Shown: positions 27,715 through 36,714, numbered from the stretch's first letter. The stretch is DNA of 64,000 nt from Aurantimonas marina (GCF_017183135.1 NZ_JADDXW010000002.1:186001-250000); one strand, 5' to 3'. The notes: a model not told the origin generated them from the letters alone. Numbers and translations are program-made.

Positions 27715-29664
27715 TCAGATCGCCTTGGCGGGGCGCCCGGACAAGGTTCCAAAGCCATCGATCAACGCCTCGGTGCCGTCCACCCGCTCGATCTCGCGCT
27801 TCACCTCGATCAGATGTGCGAAGGACGCTTCCGAGGATTCGCGCCCCAACGCTTCCTCCGCCTGTTTCAGCTCCAGACTTAGGGATCGCGAACGGTGTTG
27901 CAAGTGCAGCGCCTGGCGCACGGCTTCCCGCGCGTCCTCGGGAGCGGCATCGGCGAGGAACGGCCACAGCCGGACCTGCCGGGCCTTGGCCTCGTAGGCG
28001 TCGAAAATAGCGCGCGCGCCGCGCCGGACCAGTTCCGCCAGCAGCGCCTCGCGATTGGCGGGCGGGGCTTCGGCATAGGCATCGAGGACCGATGAGCGCA
28101 GGCGGTCGAGATCGCCCTCCGGCAACTCCAGATCGGCGAAGTAGTCGAACGCCTCGTGGATCAGAACCGGATGGTTCACGAAACCGAGAACGATCGCGAT
28201 CTCGCGCAAGGAGGGCTCCGGCACGCGCCGCGGCCTGGTCAGACTGGAGCGGGCGAGCCGGTCGGAGATCGCCGAACGCCGCCCTCCCGCCGCCGCGCCA
28301 CGACCGGACGAGCCGCCAGAGCGATCCTCGCGGCGCGCGTTGTTGCGGTCCTTGCCGCCGCCATGACCGCCGCTGCCGCTGCCGGCGAAAAACGACCGCA
28401 GCCGTTCATCGGCATCCTGCAGATAATGCCGACGCACGCTCTCGTCGCCCACCTGCCGCAGCAAGGCTTTCAGCCGATGTTCCAGATCGGCGCGGCGCTC
28501 GGGCGTATCGAACAGACCGCTGGCGGTCTCGCGCATCCATAAAAGGTCGGCGAGCGGCCGCGCCGCGCCGAGCAGGTCGCGCACCGCGTCCGGACCGCCC
28601 TCGCGCACCAGATCGTCGGGGTCCTTGCCCTCGGGCAGCAGCGCGAAACGCAGCGAGCGGCCGGGCTTCAGCGCCGGAAGCGCCAGTTCGGCGGCGCGGT
28701 GCGCGGCCTTCAGCCCCGCCGCGTCGCCGTCGAAACACAGGATCGGCTCGCCGGCGGTCCGCCATAAAAGGTCGAGCTGGCGTTCGGTCAGCGCCGTGCC
28801 GAGTGGGGCGACCGCGTGTTCGATACCGGCCTGGGCGAGCATGATCACGTCCATATAGCCCTCGACCACGACGAGGGTCTCGGCGGCCCGCGCCGCGCGC
28901 CGGGCGCGGGCGTGATTGAACAGCACCTGGCCCTTGTGAAAGATCTCCGATTCCGGCGAATTGAGATATTTCGCCTGGGCGTCGGCCGCCATCGCCCGGC
29001 CGCCGAAGGCGATGGCGGCCTCGCGCAGATCGGTGATCGGGAACATGATGCGGTCGCGGAACCGGTCGTAGGAAACGGCGATCCCCTCGCCGTGGACGAC
29101 GAGCCCGGCGGCCTCGATCTCGGCCTTGCCGACGCCCTTGGCGGCCAGATGCTCCTTCAGCCGGTTGCGCGAATTGGGCGCGTAGCCGAGGCCGAACTCT
29201 CTCTGGGTCTGCGGATTGAGGCCGCGATCGCGCAGATAGGCCCGCGCCTTGGCACCGTCCGATTCGTGCAGCGTCGTCTGGAAGAACGCCGCCGCGTGGC
29301 GCATGGCGTCGAGGATGGTGGCGCGCGCCTCCTCGCGCCGCTCGGCCGCCGGATCACGATCCGGCATGGCCAGCCCCGCCTCCCCGGCCAGCCGCTCCAC
29401 CGCCTCGGGAAAGGACAGGCCCTCGAGCTCGGTCAGAAAGCGGAAATGGTCGCCCGAGACCCCGCAGCCGAAACAATGGTAGCGGCCCTTCTGATCCTCG
29501 CAGTGAAAGGACGGTGTCTTCTCGCCGTGGAACGGGCAGCAGGCCCAGTAGTCCCCTCGCCCCGGCTGCGACTTGCGGCGATCCCAGGCGACGCGGCGGC
29601 CGATCACCTCCGAGATCGGAACCCGGTCGCGAATGTCATCGAGGAAGGAAGGCGGAAAGCGCAT
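27715..29664 (-). CDS. dnaG: DNA primase DnaG
   Basis: 649 residues from the ATG at 29664. An N-terminal CHC2 zinc finger (CCPFHGEKTPSF ... CFGCGVSGD) is followed by the TOPRIM catalytic core with VVVEGYMDVIML and LCFDGDAAGLKA. A Gly/Arg-rich linker (about residues 445-480) leads to the C-terminal DnaB-helicase-binding domain. It makes RNA primers for replication. rpoD follows after 312 bases. The GatB/YqeY gene that I would expect close upstream is 4.5 kb away, separated by an accessory block. Confidence 0.97.
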   Translation of the reverse strand: MRFPPSFLDDIRDRVPISEVIGRRVAWDRRKSQPGRGDYWACCPFHGEKTPSFHCEDQKGRYHCFGCGVSGDHFRFLTELEGLSFPEAVERLAGEAGLAMPDRDPAAERREEARATILDAMRHAAAFFQTTLHESDGAKARAYLRDRGLNPQTQREFGLGYAPNSRNRLKEHLAAKGVGKAEIEAAGLVVHGEGIAVSYDRFRDRIMFPITDLREAAIAFGGRAMAADAQAKYLNSPESEIFHKGQVLFNHARARRAARAAETLVVVEGYMDVIMLAQAGIEHAVAPLGTALTERQLDLLWRTAGEPILCFDGDAAGLKAAHRAAELALPALKPGRSLRFALLPEGKDPDDLVREGGPDAVRDLLGAARPLADLLWMRETASGLFDTPERRADLEHRLKALLRQVGDESVRRHYLQDADERLRSFFAGSGSGGHGGGKDRNNARREDRSGGSSGRGAAAGGRRSAISDRLARSSLTRPRRVPEPSLREIAIVLGFVNHPVLIHEAFDYFADLELPEGDLDRLRSSVLDAYAEAPPANREALLAELVRRGARAIFDAYEAKARQVRLWPFLADAAPEDAREAVRQALHLQHRSRSLSLELKQAEEALGRESSEASFAHLIEVKREIERVDGTEALIDGFGTLSGRPAKAI

Positions 29665-29807
29665 GGATTGCCTGATAGGTCGGACTCGTCTCCGATCATA
29701 GCCCCCATTGCTAACGTCCGTCAGCAATCGCGTCGCCATTCGGTCGCGCTTGCGGATGGACGCGCAATTCGGCGATAGCTTGGCGTCCGCAAAGCCGGGA
29801 GCCGATC

Positions 29808-30164
29808 ATGCTGCAAGCCCTCACCGCCATTTTCGTCTGCCAGCTCGCCGGCGAGGCGATCACCGTCGCCACCGCCCTGCCCCTCCCCGGCCCGGTCATC
29901 GGCATGGCGCTTTTGTTCGCCGCGCTGCTGATCAAGGGCAATGTTCCGCAAAACCTCGGCGCGGTCGGCGACGGGCTGCTGGCCAATCTCTCGCTTTTAT
30001 TCGTGCCGGCCGGCGCCGGCATCATGGTGCATCTCGCCCGGCTGGAAGGCGACGCGCTGCCGATCGGCATAACGCTGATCGTCTCGACGCTCCTGACGAT
30101 CGCCGTCACCGCCCTGGTGATGAATCGCTTCGGCCCCGGCCGGAAGGAGCAGAGCGATGCCTGA
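29808..30164 (+). CDS. lrgA: CidA/LrgA-family membrane protein
   Basis: 118 residues with four TM helices and the family motifs LPLPGPVIGM and LFVPAGAGIM. It pairs with the following LrgB-family gene, overlapping it by 8 bases. Classically described as a holin-like murein hydrolase modulator. More recent work on relatives supports small-organic-acid transport: bacterial pyruvate uptake, and the plastid LrgAB-fused glycolate/glycerate transporter. The start ATG is at 29808. Confidence 0.9.
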   Translation: MLQALTAIFVCQLAGEAITVATALPLPGPVIGMALLFAALLIKGNVPQNLGAVGDGLLANLSLLFVPAGAGIMVHLARLEGDALPIGITLIVSTLLTIAVTALVMNRFGPGRKEQSDA

Positions 30165-30876
30165 CCGGCTGACCGACGTCTGGGTTTATCTGGCCGCGAG
30201 CCCGCTCCTGTCGCTGACCATGACGCTGATCGCCTATCAGGCGGCGAGCTTCGTCTATCGCAAGGCCGGATCGACGGCGCTGCTCAATCCCGTACTGGTC
30301 ACGGTGATCCTCGTCGTCGCGGCGCTGACGCTGACCGGGACGAGCTACCAGACCTATTTCGAGGGCGCGCAGTTCATCCACTTCCTGCTCGGCCCGGCGA
30401 CGGTGGCGCTGGCGATCCCGCTCTACCGCCAGTTCGACAAGGTGCGCCAGAGCGCCGCCGCCATCGCAGCGAGCCTTCTCACCGGCTCGCTGACGGCGAT
30501 CGTGTCGGCCGTCGGCCTCGGCCTTTTGTTGCGAGCCGACCCGATCAGCCTGATCGCGCTGGCGCCGAAATCGGCGACCGCGCCGGTCGCCATGGGCATT
30601 GCCGAAAAGCTCGGCGGCCTGCCCTCGCTGACGGCGGTGCTGGTGATCGCGACCGGCATCTTGGGCGCCGCGCTCGGGCCGGTGCTGCTCGATGCCCTCG
30701 GCATTCGCGATCCGGCGGCGCGCGGCTTTGCCCTGGGCACGGCCTCGCACGGCATCGGCACGGCGCGGGCGCTGCAGGAAAGCGAGGTGGCGGGCGCGTT
30801 TTCCGGCCTCGCCATGGGCCTCAACGCCCTGGCGACGGCGATCATCCTGCCGCTGATCTGGGCACTGCTGTTTTGA
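30157..30876 (+). CDS. lrgB: LrgB-family membrane protein
   Basis: 239 residues, about seven TM helices, with the LrgB signatures LGPATVALAIPLY, LAPKSATAPVAMGI and GTASHGIGTARAL. It is translationally overlapped with lrgA and presumably forms one two-component membrane carrier. Transport of pyruvate, glycolate or glycerate is known for relatives; lysis modulation is the older annotation. Neighbours on either side do not indicate the substrate. Confidence 0.92.
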   Translation: MPDRLTDVWVYLAASPLLSLTMTLIAYQAASFVYRKAGSTALLNPVLVTVILVVAALTLTGTSYQTYFEGAQFIHFLLGPATVALAIPLYRQFDKVRQSAAAIAASLLTGSLTAIVSAVGLGLLLRADPISLIALAPKSATAPVAMGIAEKLGGLPSLTAVLVIATGILGAALGPVLLDALGIRDPAARGFALGTASHGIGTARALQESEVAGAFSGLAMGLNALATAIILPLIWALLF

Positions 30877-30980
30877 GTGGGGCCTCTGGCAGTGGGCGCG
30901 GACGGCGGGTGGGAGGCGGACATACGGGTCAGCTTGATCGTCCTGGCGATCTCAGACCGGTCGCTGCCGGGCTGACCACC

Positions 30981-31298
30981 CTACTTGGTCGCAGAGTGAA
31001 AGTCGGCAGGCTTCTTGGCGACCCATTTTACGAATCGTGCGACCGTCTGGTTGTCCGTAAGGGGCGTCCCGCTTTCTGCGTGGCGGACCAGTTCGCTCGC
31101 CGTGAAATTGGCGTCGATGGTCTCCCGGCAGATGGGATGGACAAGAACGGTGTCACGGCCACCCCGGCTTTTGGGGATCGGGTGGAAACGGTCCACGGTC
31201 TCACCCAGCAATCGGCCGCAGAGCCAGCACGGCTCAGGAGGCGCGGTTGCGGTGGCCTCGTTCTCGAGCCAACTCGCGTCCCGAATTTTTCGCGCCAT
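30981..31298 (-). CDS. Small HNH-endonuclease-like protein
   Basis: 105 residues from the ATG at 31298 (AGGAG 9 bases upstream). The zinc/HNH region is CWLCGR, then FHPIPKSRGGR and VHPICRETI. The family usually has a double-His (HHP) at the nuclease core. Here the first position reads Phe (DRFHPIP), so activity may be altered. The C-terminus RFVKWVAKKPADFHSATK is typical of the alphaproteobacterial group. It is divergent from the ATPase/HNH pair, starting 313 bases before it. Confidence 0.8.
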   Translation of the reverse strand: MARKIRDASWLENEATATAPPEPCWLCGRLLGETVDRFHPIPKSRGGRDTVLVHPICRETIDANFTASELVRHAESGTPLTDNQTVARFVKWVAKKPADFHSATK

Positions 31299-31611
31299 CT
31301 CGCAACTCCTATTGCGCAGAACATGGTGCGGCATTGGGCTGTGGCACTATCTGCATTCGGCGCGAGTGATGGGCCGACTTCACGCGGTCGGTCAAGTCTC
31401 CGCGCCATTTTGTCTACCGGAATGGGCCGACAGGAGACTGGCGGCTTTGATCTCGAAATGCAAAGAAGCAGACATTCCGACCGCCGATAGAGCAGCTAAC
31501 TCTGGATCAACTGCTATTGGTCGTTAGACGCTCAGGAGTGTTTACCATTGCGCGTCGCGCGATGCGCACGCACCATGCGAAAATAATCACCATGGTGGTC
31601 ACCGACGAAGT
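31299..31611. other. Divergent region upstream of the ATPase-HNH pair
   Basis: No gene is seen. Close to the ATPase start there are short palindromes (ACCATGGT at about 31590, then GGTGGTCACC). No clear promoter was found and the ATPase ATG has only a weak ribosome-binding site. Confidence 0.35.
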
Positions 31612-33159
31612 ATGTTTTTCAGAGTCTTAATCAGTGCGATCCCAAATGACGCGCGAGACTGCGCGTATTTGATCACAGACAGCTGGGACGATTGGTTCTC
31701 CTTTCGCACGATGTTCACGGTGCTAGTGATCGACGAGAGGGGTGGCCGCCATCAGATTGGCTCTGTGAAGATCGGCCGTGAGGGGCTCCTGCCCGCCAAT
31801 CAAGTGCAACCCGGATACCGGGCACCCGAAGTCCCCGCCGAGTTCGATCAGTTGCCGCCTGGCTTCTTCTCTCTCGGCCAAGGAGAGGACTACTACCAAT
31901 CCCTTGGGATACTGAGCGAGCCGCAAAGACAGCGCATCCTGCTCGGCCTGCGGGACTGTGCCTACGATCTCGATCTTTTCGCTTCGGTCCAAACCGAGCC
32001 CTCTATGACACAGTCGCTACTGCGCAGCGTCAGCGCGACCAGCGTCACGGGCCGTTTGCACCGCTTGACGCGTGGCGAAGTAGAGCTCACCGAGTTCAGC
32101 TTTCAATACACCCTCCCACCTTCGCAGGCGCCCGACGGTCCACCCATCCTGCCGCCAACGATGAACTTCGCGGTCATGCCCGAATCACAGCCCCCGACAA
32201 ACGTCCACGTGCTGATAGGACGGAACGGCGTCGGCAAGACGCGTGCCATGGGTGGTCTGATCAAGGCCTTGCTTGACCGTCACGACGACGCGGCCGATTC
32301 CGGCGGCCTAGTTCAGTTCGAGATCGTCCGCGCGGGTGAAGGCGCATTCTCGAGCTTGGTGCTGGTGTCCTTCAGCGCCTTCGACGACTTCGCGATCGTT
32401 CCCGCGCCAACAGATCCACTACCGATCGAGCAGGTCGGTTTGCGCGAAGCGACCACCGAATTGGAGGCCCAAAAGGGATTAAAGATTGGGAAGGACCTCG
32501 CCGTCGACTTTCGCAAGAGCCTCGAGCGGTGTCGAACGGGGCTTCGGCGCGCTCGCTGGCGCGAAGCCGTCGGGATTCTAGAGGCTGACGACCTGTTCGC
32601 CGAGGCGGAAATCGGCGAACTCCTAGATGGGGAGGGGGAAGATTGGCGCGCCACGGCAGAGCGACGCTTCGGTCTGCTCAGTTCCGGCCATGCCATCGTC
32701 CTTCTTACGATTACGCGTCTGGTTGAGCTCGTAGATGAACGGACGCTCGTGATCATCGACGAACCGGAGGGTCATTTGCACCCGCCGCTACTGTCCGCGT
32801 TCATCAGGAGCCTTTCCCGGCTACTCGTGGTACGCAACGGGGTGGCAATCGTGGCGACCCATTCACCAGTGGTGCTGCAGGAGGTGCCACGATCGTGCGC
32901 GTGGAAACTTCGGCGCGCAGGCCGCGTGTCTGAGGTCGAACGTCCGGCAATAGAGACCTTTGGCGAGAACGTCGGCATCCTAACACGAGAGGTCTTTAGC
33001 CTTGAGGTCACACGCACCGGCTTCCATCGGCTGCTGGCCGAAGCCGTCTTCCAACGCGGTCTCGGCTATGATCAGGTGATCGAGCTCTACGGTGGCCAGC
33101 TTGGTGCAGAAGCGCGTGCTATTCTCCGTGCGCTGGTGCTTGAGCGGGACCGAATCTGA
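31612..33159 (+). CDS. AAA ATPase of a Septu-like (PtuA-type) defence pair
   Basis: 515 residues. An N-terminal ~190-residue region without recognised motifs precedes an SMC/OLD-like AAA ATPase. It has Walker A GRNGVGKT (203-210), signature LLSSGH (355-360), Walker B LVIIDEPEGHLHPP (from 379) and the switch ATHSP (415-419). No TOPRIM domain follows, which argues against an OLD/GajA nuclease. The next gene is an HNH nuclease overlapping by one base. ATPase plus HNH nuclease is the composition of Septu (PtuA-PtuB), and the match to that system is by architecture, not by search. Confidence 0.8.
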   Translation: MFFRVLISAIPNDARDCAYLITDSWDDWFSFRTMFTVLVIDERGGRHQIGSVKIGREGLLPANQVQPGYRAPEVPAEFDQLPPGFFSLGQGEDYYQSLGILSEPQRQRILLGLRDCAYDLDLFASVQTEPSMTQSLLRSVSATSVTGRLHRLTRGEVELTEFSFQYTLPPSQAPDGPPILPPTMNFAVMPESQPPTNVHVLIGRNGVGKTRAMGGLIKALLDRHDDAADSGGLVQFEIVRAGEGAFSSLVLVSFSAFDDFAIVPAPTDPLPIEQVGLREATTELEAQKGLKIGKDLAVDFRKSLERCRTGLRRARWREAVGILEADDLFAEAEIGELLDGEGEDWRATAERRFGLLSSGHAIVLLTITRLVELVDERTLVIIDEPEGHLHPPLLSAFIRSLSRLLVVRNGVAIVATHSPVVLQEVPRSCAWKLRRAGRVSEVERPAIETFGENVGILTREVFSLEVTRTGFHRLLAEAVFQRGLGYDQVIELYGGQLGAEARAILRALVLERDRI

Positions 33160-33998
33160 TGCGTTCTCTCCCGAAGCCTGCATTCAACGCTGCCGATGTA
33201 CTGAACGCGTGTATCGCCAGCATCCGCGACGCCAGCCTATCCGGTAAGCTGACCGTCGTAGCCAACAATGTGGTGCTCTCGGAAACCGACTACCTGATGC
33301 GCGGAGTGGGGATGACGCTCTATACCGTAGCGCCCTCTGACGGCATCGCGGGCGTCTTGACGACCGCGGAAATGAGGCGCGTCTACGCTGCGACGTTCGT
33401 GAAGAGTGTGCGAACACGCTCGATGTACGATGCCCTGAAGGCCGCCCCGAGAAACGACGTATGCCCGCTATGCGCACAGCGGACAGTGTCCACACTTGAC
33501 CACTATCTGCCGCAGACGATCCACGCGAACTTAATCATCGTGCCGATCAATCTCGTCCCCGCCTGCGCCGAATGCAATAAGGGCAAGCTTGATCACCAGC
33601 CCAACTCGGAGGTCGAGCAGGGTTTTCATCCTTACTTTGACAATTTCGACGATGCCCAGTGGCTCTCGGCGGAAGTGATTGAGGGCGCACCCGCGGCGCT
33701 GCGCTTCTCGGTCTCTGCCCCCCCAGGCTGGCCTCCTGCCAAGTCCGCCCGGGCCGAGGCCCATTTCAAATCTTTCCGGCTGGGCGAGCTATACTCGAGC
33801 CACTCCGGCGTTGAACTCAACAACATCCGATTCTCCCTCGAGCGGATCTCGCATAAGGGCACCGCAGACGACATCCGCGCGTTCCTCGCCGATCGCGCAG
33901 AGAGCGCGAGGCGAGCGTACCTAAACAGCTGGCAGACAGCCACGTATCAGGCGCTCGCCTTATCCGATTGGTTCTGTGAAGGAGGATTCCTCACGTAG
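33159..33998 (+). CDS. HNH nuclease of a Septu-like (PtuB-type) defence pair
   Basis: 279 residues. The HNH core reads C102-x2-C105 (CPLC), D114-H115 (LDHYLPQ), N131 and C136-x2-C139-N (CAECNKGK), so zinc ligands and catalytic histidine are intact. An N-terminal ~95-residue domain and a C-terminal helical region flank it. The ATG shares one base with the ATPase stop, so expression is coupled. In Septu-type systems the HNH protein is the effector cutting DNA under control of the ATPase. By eye the pair is less GC-rich than neighbouring core genes, consistent with acquisition. Confidence 0.82.
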   Translation: MRSLPKPAFNAADVLNACIASIRDASLSGKLTVVANNVVLSETDYLMRGVGMTLYTVAPSDGIAGVLTTAEMRRVYAATFVKSVRTRSMYDALKAAPRNDVCPLCAQRTVSTLDHYLPQTIHANLIIVPINLVPACAECNKGKLDHQPNSEVEQGFHPYFDNFDDAQWLSAEVIEGAPAALRFSVSAPPGWPPAKSARAEAHFKSFRLGELYSSHSGVELNNIRFSLERISHKGTADDIRAFLADRAESARRAYLNSWQTATYQALALSDWFCEGGFLT

Positions 33999-34147
33999 CC
34001 GAACGGCGACTTCAACTGAGCCCGGGGGATCTTAATGTCCACTTTTAAGAGGTGGCAAGAGCTGCTCCAATATCCGCTTTGGGCGCGAAGCTGCCTTTCC
34101 GCCCACTCGTCACGAATGTCCGCGTTGGCTCGCAAACGCCCCCGCCC

Positions 34148-34597
34148 CTACCGCAGCAAGCCCTTCACCACGGTCGAGGCCTTGCCGATGTCGAGGGTGC
34201 CGGGGAAGCGCTCCTTGAGGGCGTTCATGCAGCGGCCGACATCGCGCAGGCCCTTGGCGTCGGTCTCCTCGACCACCTGGCGGCAGGCCTGTTCCATTTC
34301 GCCGGAATTGAGCTGCGGGGGGAGCAGGTCGCGGATGACCGCGATTTCCTCGCGCTCCTGTTCGGCCAGTTCCAGCCGGCCCCTGTCTTCGTAGTCCTTG
34401 GCCGATTCGATCCGCTGCTTGATCATCTTGGCGAGGATGTGCAGCACTTCGTCGTCGCCGACCGGGTCGCGCCCGGCATTGCGATTGGCAACGTCGCGAT
34501 CCTTGATCGCCGCGTTGATCAGCCGCAGCGTCGAAATGCGGCGTTTATCCTGGCTTTGGGTCGCTGCGTTCAGAGCGTCCGCGAGATGCTCGCGCAT
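34148..34597 (-). CDS. yqeY: GatB/YqeY-domain protein
   Basis: 149 residues, the normal size. The family pattern is clear: MREHLADALNAATQSQDKRR, LRLINAAIKDRD, IKQRIESAKDYEDRGR and QLNSGEMEQ. YqeY resembles the tRNA-binding tail of GatB; its role is poorly defined, perhaps in tRNA-dependent amidation. It is divergent from carA, as in other Rhizobiales. It is separated from dnaG by the lrgAB and HNH/ATPase block. Confidence 0.93.
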   Translation of the reverse strand: MREHLADALNAATQSQDKRRISTLRLINAAIKDRDVANRNAGRDPVGDDEVLHILAKMIKQRIESAKDYEDRGRLELAEQEREEIAVIRDLLPPQLNSGEMEQACRQVVEETDAKGLRDVGRCMNALKERFPGTLDIGKASTVVKGLLR

Positions 34598-34980
34598 GGT
34601 CGTGACTTTCGCGTTTGGCCGAATCCGCCCACGCGGACCGAAGCCGGCCAGCGTGGCGCGTAATCGACACCTGTTCTTAACTTAGGTAAAGCCCCCACGC
34701 CCCTACAAGCCGGGGCGGGCTTCGAACTTGACGGGTCGTGTCTCTCAATTGCATCGGACACGGCGCCCGAACGTGTCGCACCGGCGGCCATCCGCCAATG
34801 CTGACGCCGCCTCTTGCAGTGCAATGCGGCGCGGATGTAGAGAATTGCCGGGCGGCGCGCAAGGGTGGTTGCGCCAAGGCTGCCATGCGCCGATATCATG
34901 GCGAACCGACGCGATCCCTGGCAGATGGCGCCCCGATTGTGGCAATGCGCCAGCATACCCGACGACTGAAAGGTGAGACC
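34598..34980. promoter_or_regulatory. Divergent yqeY-carA promoter region
   Basis: No gene is seen in these 383 bases. A possible but weak carA promoter is TTGCAG (34814-34819) followed after 17 bases by GTAGAG. Part of the region stays open in the carA frame, but no ribosome-binding site supports a longer CarA; AAAGGTGAGACC immediately precedes the ATG at 34981. Confidence 0.35.
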
Positions 34981-36168
34981 ATGACCGACGGCTGGACGAC
35001 GCGCAAGACCACCGCGCTCCTCGTGCTCGCGGACGGAACCGTGATCGAGGGCTTCGGCCTCGGCGCGACCGGCGCGATCGAGGGCGAGGTGTGCTTCAAC
35101 ACCGCATTGACCGGCTATCAGGAAATCCTCACCGACCCCTCCTACAGCCGCCAGATCGTCACCTTCACCTTCCCGCATATCGGCAATGTCGGCGCCAATG
35201 CCGAGGACCAGGAAGACCTGACCCCGGCAAGGGCCGCGGGGGCGGTTGGCGCGATCTTCCGGGCCAACATTTCCGAGCCGTCGAACTACCGCTCGGCGGG
35301 CCATCTCGACGCCTGGCTGAAACAGCGGGGCGTCATCGCGCTGTCGGGCGTCGACACGCGGGCGCTGACGGCGCTGATCCGCGAGACCGGCATGCCCAAC
35401 GCGGTGATCGCCCACGATCCGGACGGGAATTTCGACATCGACGCGCTGAAGGCCCGCGCGGCGGCCTGGGGCGGCATCGTCGGGCTCGATCTGGCCAAGG
35501 ACGTCGGCACGGGCCAGAGCGCGGTCTGGGACGAAAAACCCTGGGTGTGGAACGAAGGCTATGCGGCGGAGGCCGCGCCGCGCTACACGATCGTCGCGAT
35601 CGACTACGGCACCAAGCGCAATATCCTGCGGCTGATGGCCGGCCAGGGCGCCAAGGTCGTTCTGGTGCCGCCGACGGCGAGCGCCGAGGAGATTCTCGCG
35701 CACGAGCCGGACGGGGTATTCCTGTCGAACGGCCCCGGCGACCCGGCCGCGACCGGCGATTACGCCGTGCCGACGGTCAAGACGCTGGTCGACAAGGGCG
35801 TGCCGGTGTTCGGCATCTGCCTTGGCCACCAGATGCTGGCTCTGGCGCTCGGCGGGCGGACCGAGAAGATGCATCAGGGCCATCACGGCGCCAACCATCC
35901 GGTCAAGGATTTCACCACCGGCAAGGTCGAGATCGTGTCGATGAACCACGGCTTCGCCGTGGCCGCCGATTCCCTCCCCGCCGGCGTCGAGGAGACCCAT
36001 CGCTCGCTGTTCGACGGCTCGAACTGCGGTCTGCGCGTTGCCGGCAAGCCGGTGTTCTCGGTCCAGCATCACCCCGAGGCCTCACCCGGCCCGCAGGATT
36101 CGCACTATCTGTTCCAGCGGTTTTTCCGGATGATCGACGATCACAAGGCCGGCAAGATCGCCGCCTGA
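34981..36168 (+). CDS. carA: Carbamoyl-phosphate synthase small subunit CarA
   Basis: 395 residues. The N-terminal CarA domain (VCFNTALTGYQEI) is followed by a class I glutamine amidotransferase domain with the nucleophile loop GICLGHQML and the His/Glu pair in QHHPEASPGP. It supplies ammonia from glutamine to CarB for pyrimidine and arginine synthesis. carB lies about 1 kb downstream, separated by two small genes. argC is also in this window but not adjacent. Confidence 0.97.
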   Translation: MTDGWTTRKTTALLVLADGTVIEGFGLGATGAIEGEVCFNTALTGYQEILTDPSYSRQIVTFTFPHIGNVGANAEDQEDLTPARAAGAVGAIFRANISEPSNYRSAGHLDAWLKQRGVIALSGVDTRALTALIRETGMPNAVIAHDPDGNFDIDALKARAAAWGGIVGLDLAKDVGTGQSAVWDEKPWVWNEGYAAEAAPRYTIVAIDYGTKRNILRLMAGQGAKVVLVPPTASAEEILAHEPDGVFLSNGPGDPAATGDYAVPTVKTLVDKGVPVFGICLGHQMLALALGGRTEKMHQGHHGANHPVKDFTTGKVEIVSMNHGFAVAADSLPAGVEETHRSLFDGSNCGLRVAGKPVFSVQHHPEASPGPQDSHYLFQRFFRMIDDHKAGKIAA

Positions 36169-36185
36169 GCGCCGGAGCCCCGTCA

Positions 36186-36233
36186 AAAAGCCGAAAAAAC
36201 GCGGGAAGGCGCCGGAGCGATCCGGCGCCTTCC
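36186..36233 (-). terminator. Strong hairpin with T-run in the minus direction
   Basis: GGAAGGCGCCGGA (36204-36216) and TCCGGCGCCTTCC (36221-36233) form a perfect 13-base stem with a GCGA loop. On the minus strand it is followed by GTTTTTTCGGCTTTTT, so it ends transcription of the small gene at 36271-36408. It lies just behind carA and could slow carA readthrough too, although no T-run exists on the plus side. Confidence 0.75.
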
Positions 36234-36270
36234 TGCTGTCTGCCTATGGGTGTTTCGGTCCGTCGGCGGC

Positions 36271-36408
36271 TTACGCCGCGCGGAACCGCATCAAGATCCG
36301 CTTCACCCAGCTGCGGAAGCCGCAACTGAAGGTAGCATGACGGTGCAGGTCGTCCCTGCCCCGGTCGCCGCCATAGGAAGAGCGGCCGACGATGATATCC
36401 GAAAGCAT
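36271..36408 (-). CDS. Putative 45-residue protein
   Basis: MLSDIIVGRSSYGG at the start and a basic C-terminus (SWVKRILMRFRAA) that would form an amphipathic helix. The ATG follows GAGGAG at good spacing, and a strong intrinsic terminator lies 38 bases after the stop. Together these make a complete minimal transcription unit. The size and basic C-terminal helix recall DUF1127-like small proteins, but the match is not clear enough to claim. Confidence 0.5.
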   Translation of the reverse strand: MLSDIIVGRSSYGGDRGRDDLHRHATFSCGFRSWVKRILMRFRAA

Positions 36409-36714
36409 GTTCGCGCTCCTCGTTCGAAATGAAACCCTAGCCACCGAAGGCTTCCATCCGGTCAACTTCAACCGGAAGGAATGATGGTCGCCCGATTGCA
36501 ATCATTTCATAAATGCGCACTCTGTGCGTTAAGTCAAGCGATTATTGCGCACGAGGTGCATTTTTCGGAGGCATCCACCCAGCAGTTTCGGGACGGAGGC
36601 GCGACCGTCGAATCGACTTTTCCGAGGCGACGATCTAAGCAGACCCGGCTTTCTCGAAGCTGGTCCGCCGCGGCGGCGCGGCCCCACGACGTGGCTGTAT
36701 GGAGGGGAGTTCCG
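36409..36714. promoter_or_regulatory. AT-rich region with two matching palindromic sites upstream of a small XRE gene
   Basis: This 306-base gene-free stretch is AT-rich around 36481-36570. TGCGCAC-TCT-GTGCG (36514-36528) and TGCGCAC-GAG-GTGCA (36546-36560) share TGCGCAC-N3-GTGC and begin 32 bases apart, about three helical turns. They are plausible operators for the XRE regulator at 36715. Confidence 0.5.

Noticed and set aside
31612-33159. OLD-family (Gabija GajA) nuclease
   Set aside because: No TOPRIM motifs follow the ATPase core, and the partner is an HNH nuclease, not a UvrD-like helicase.
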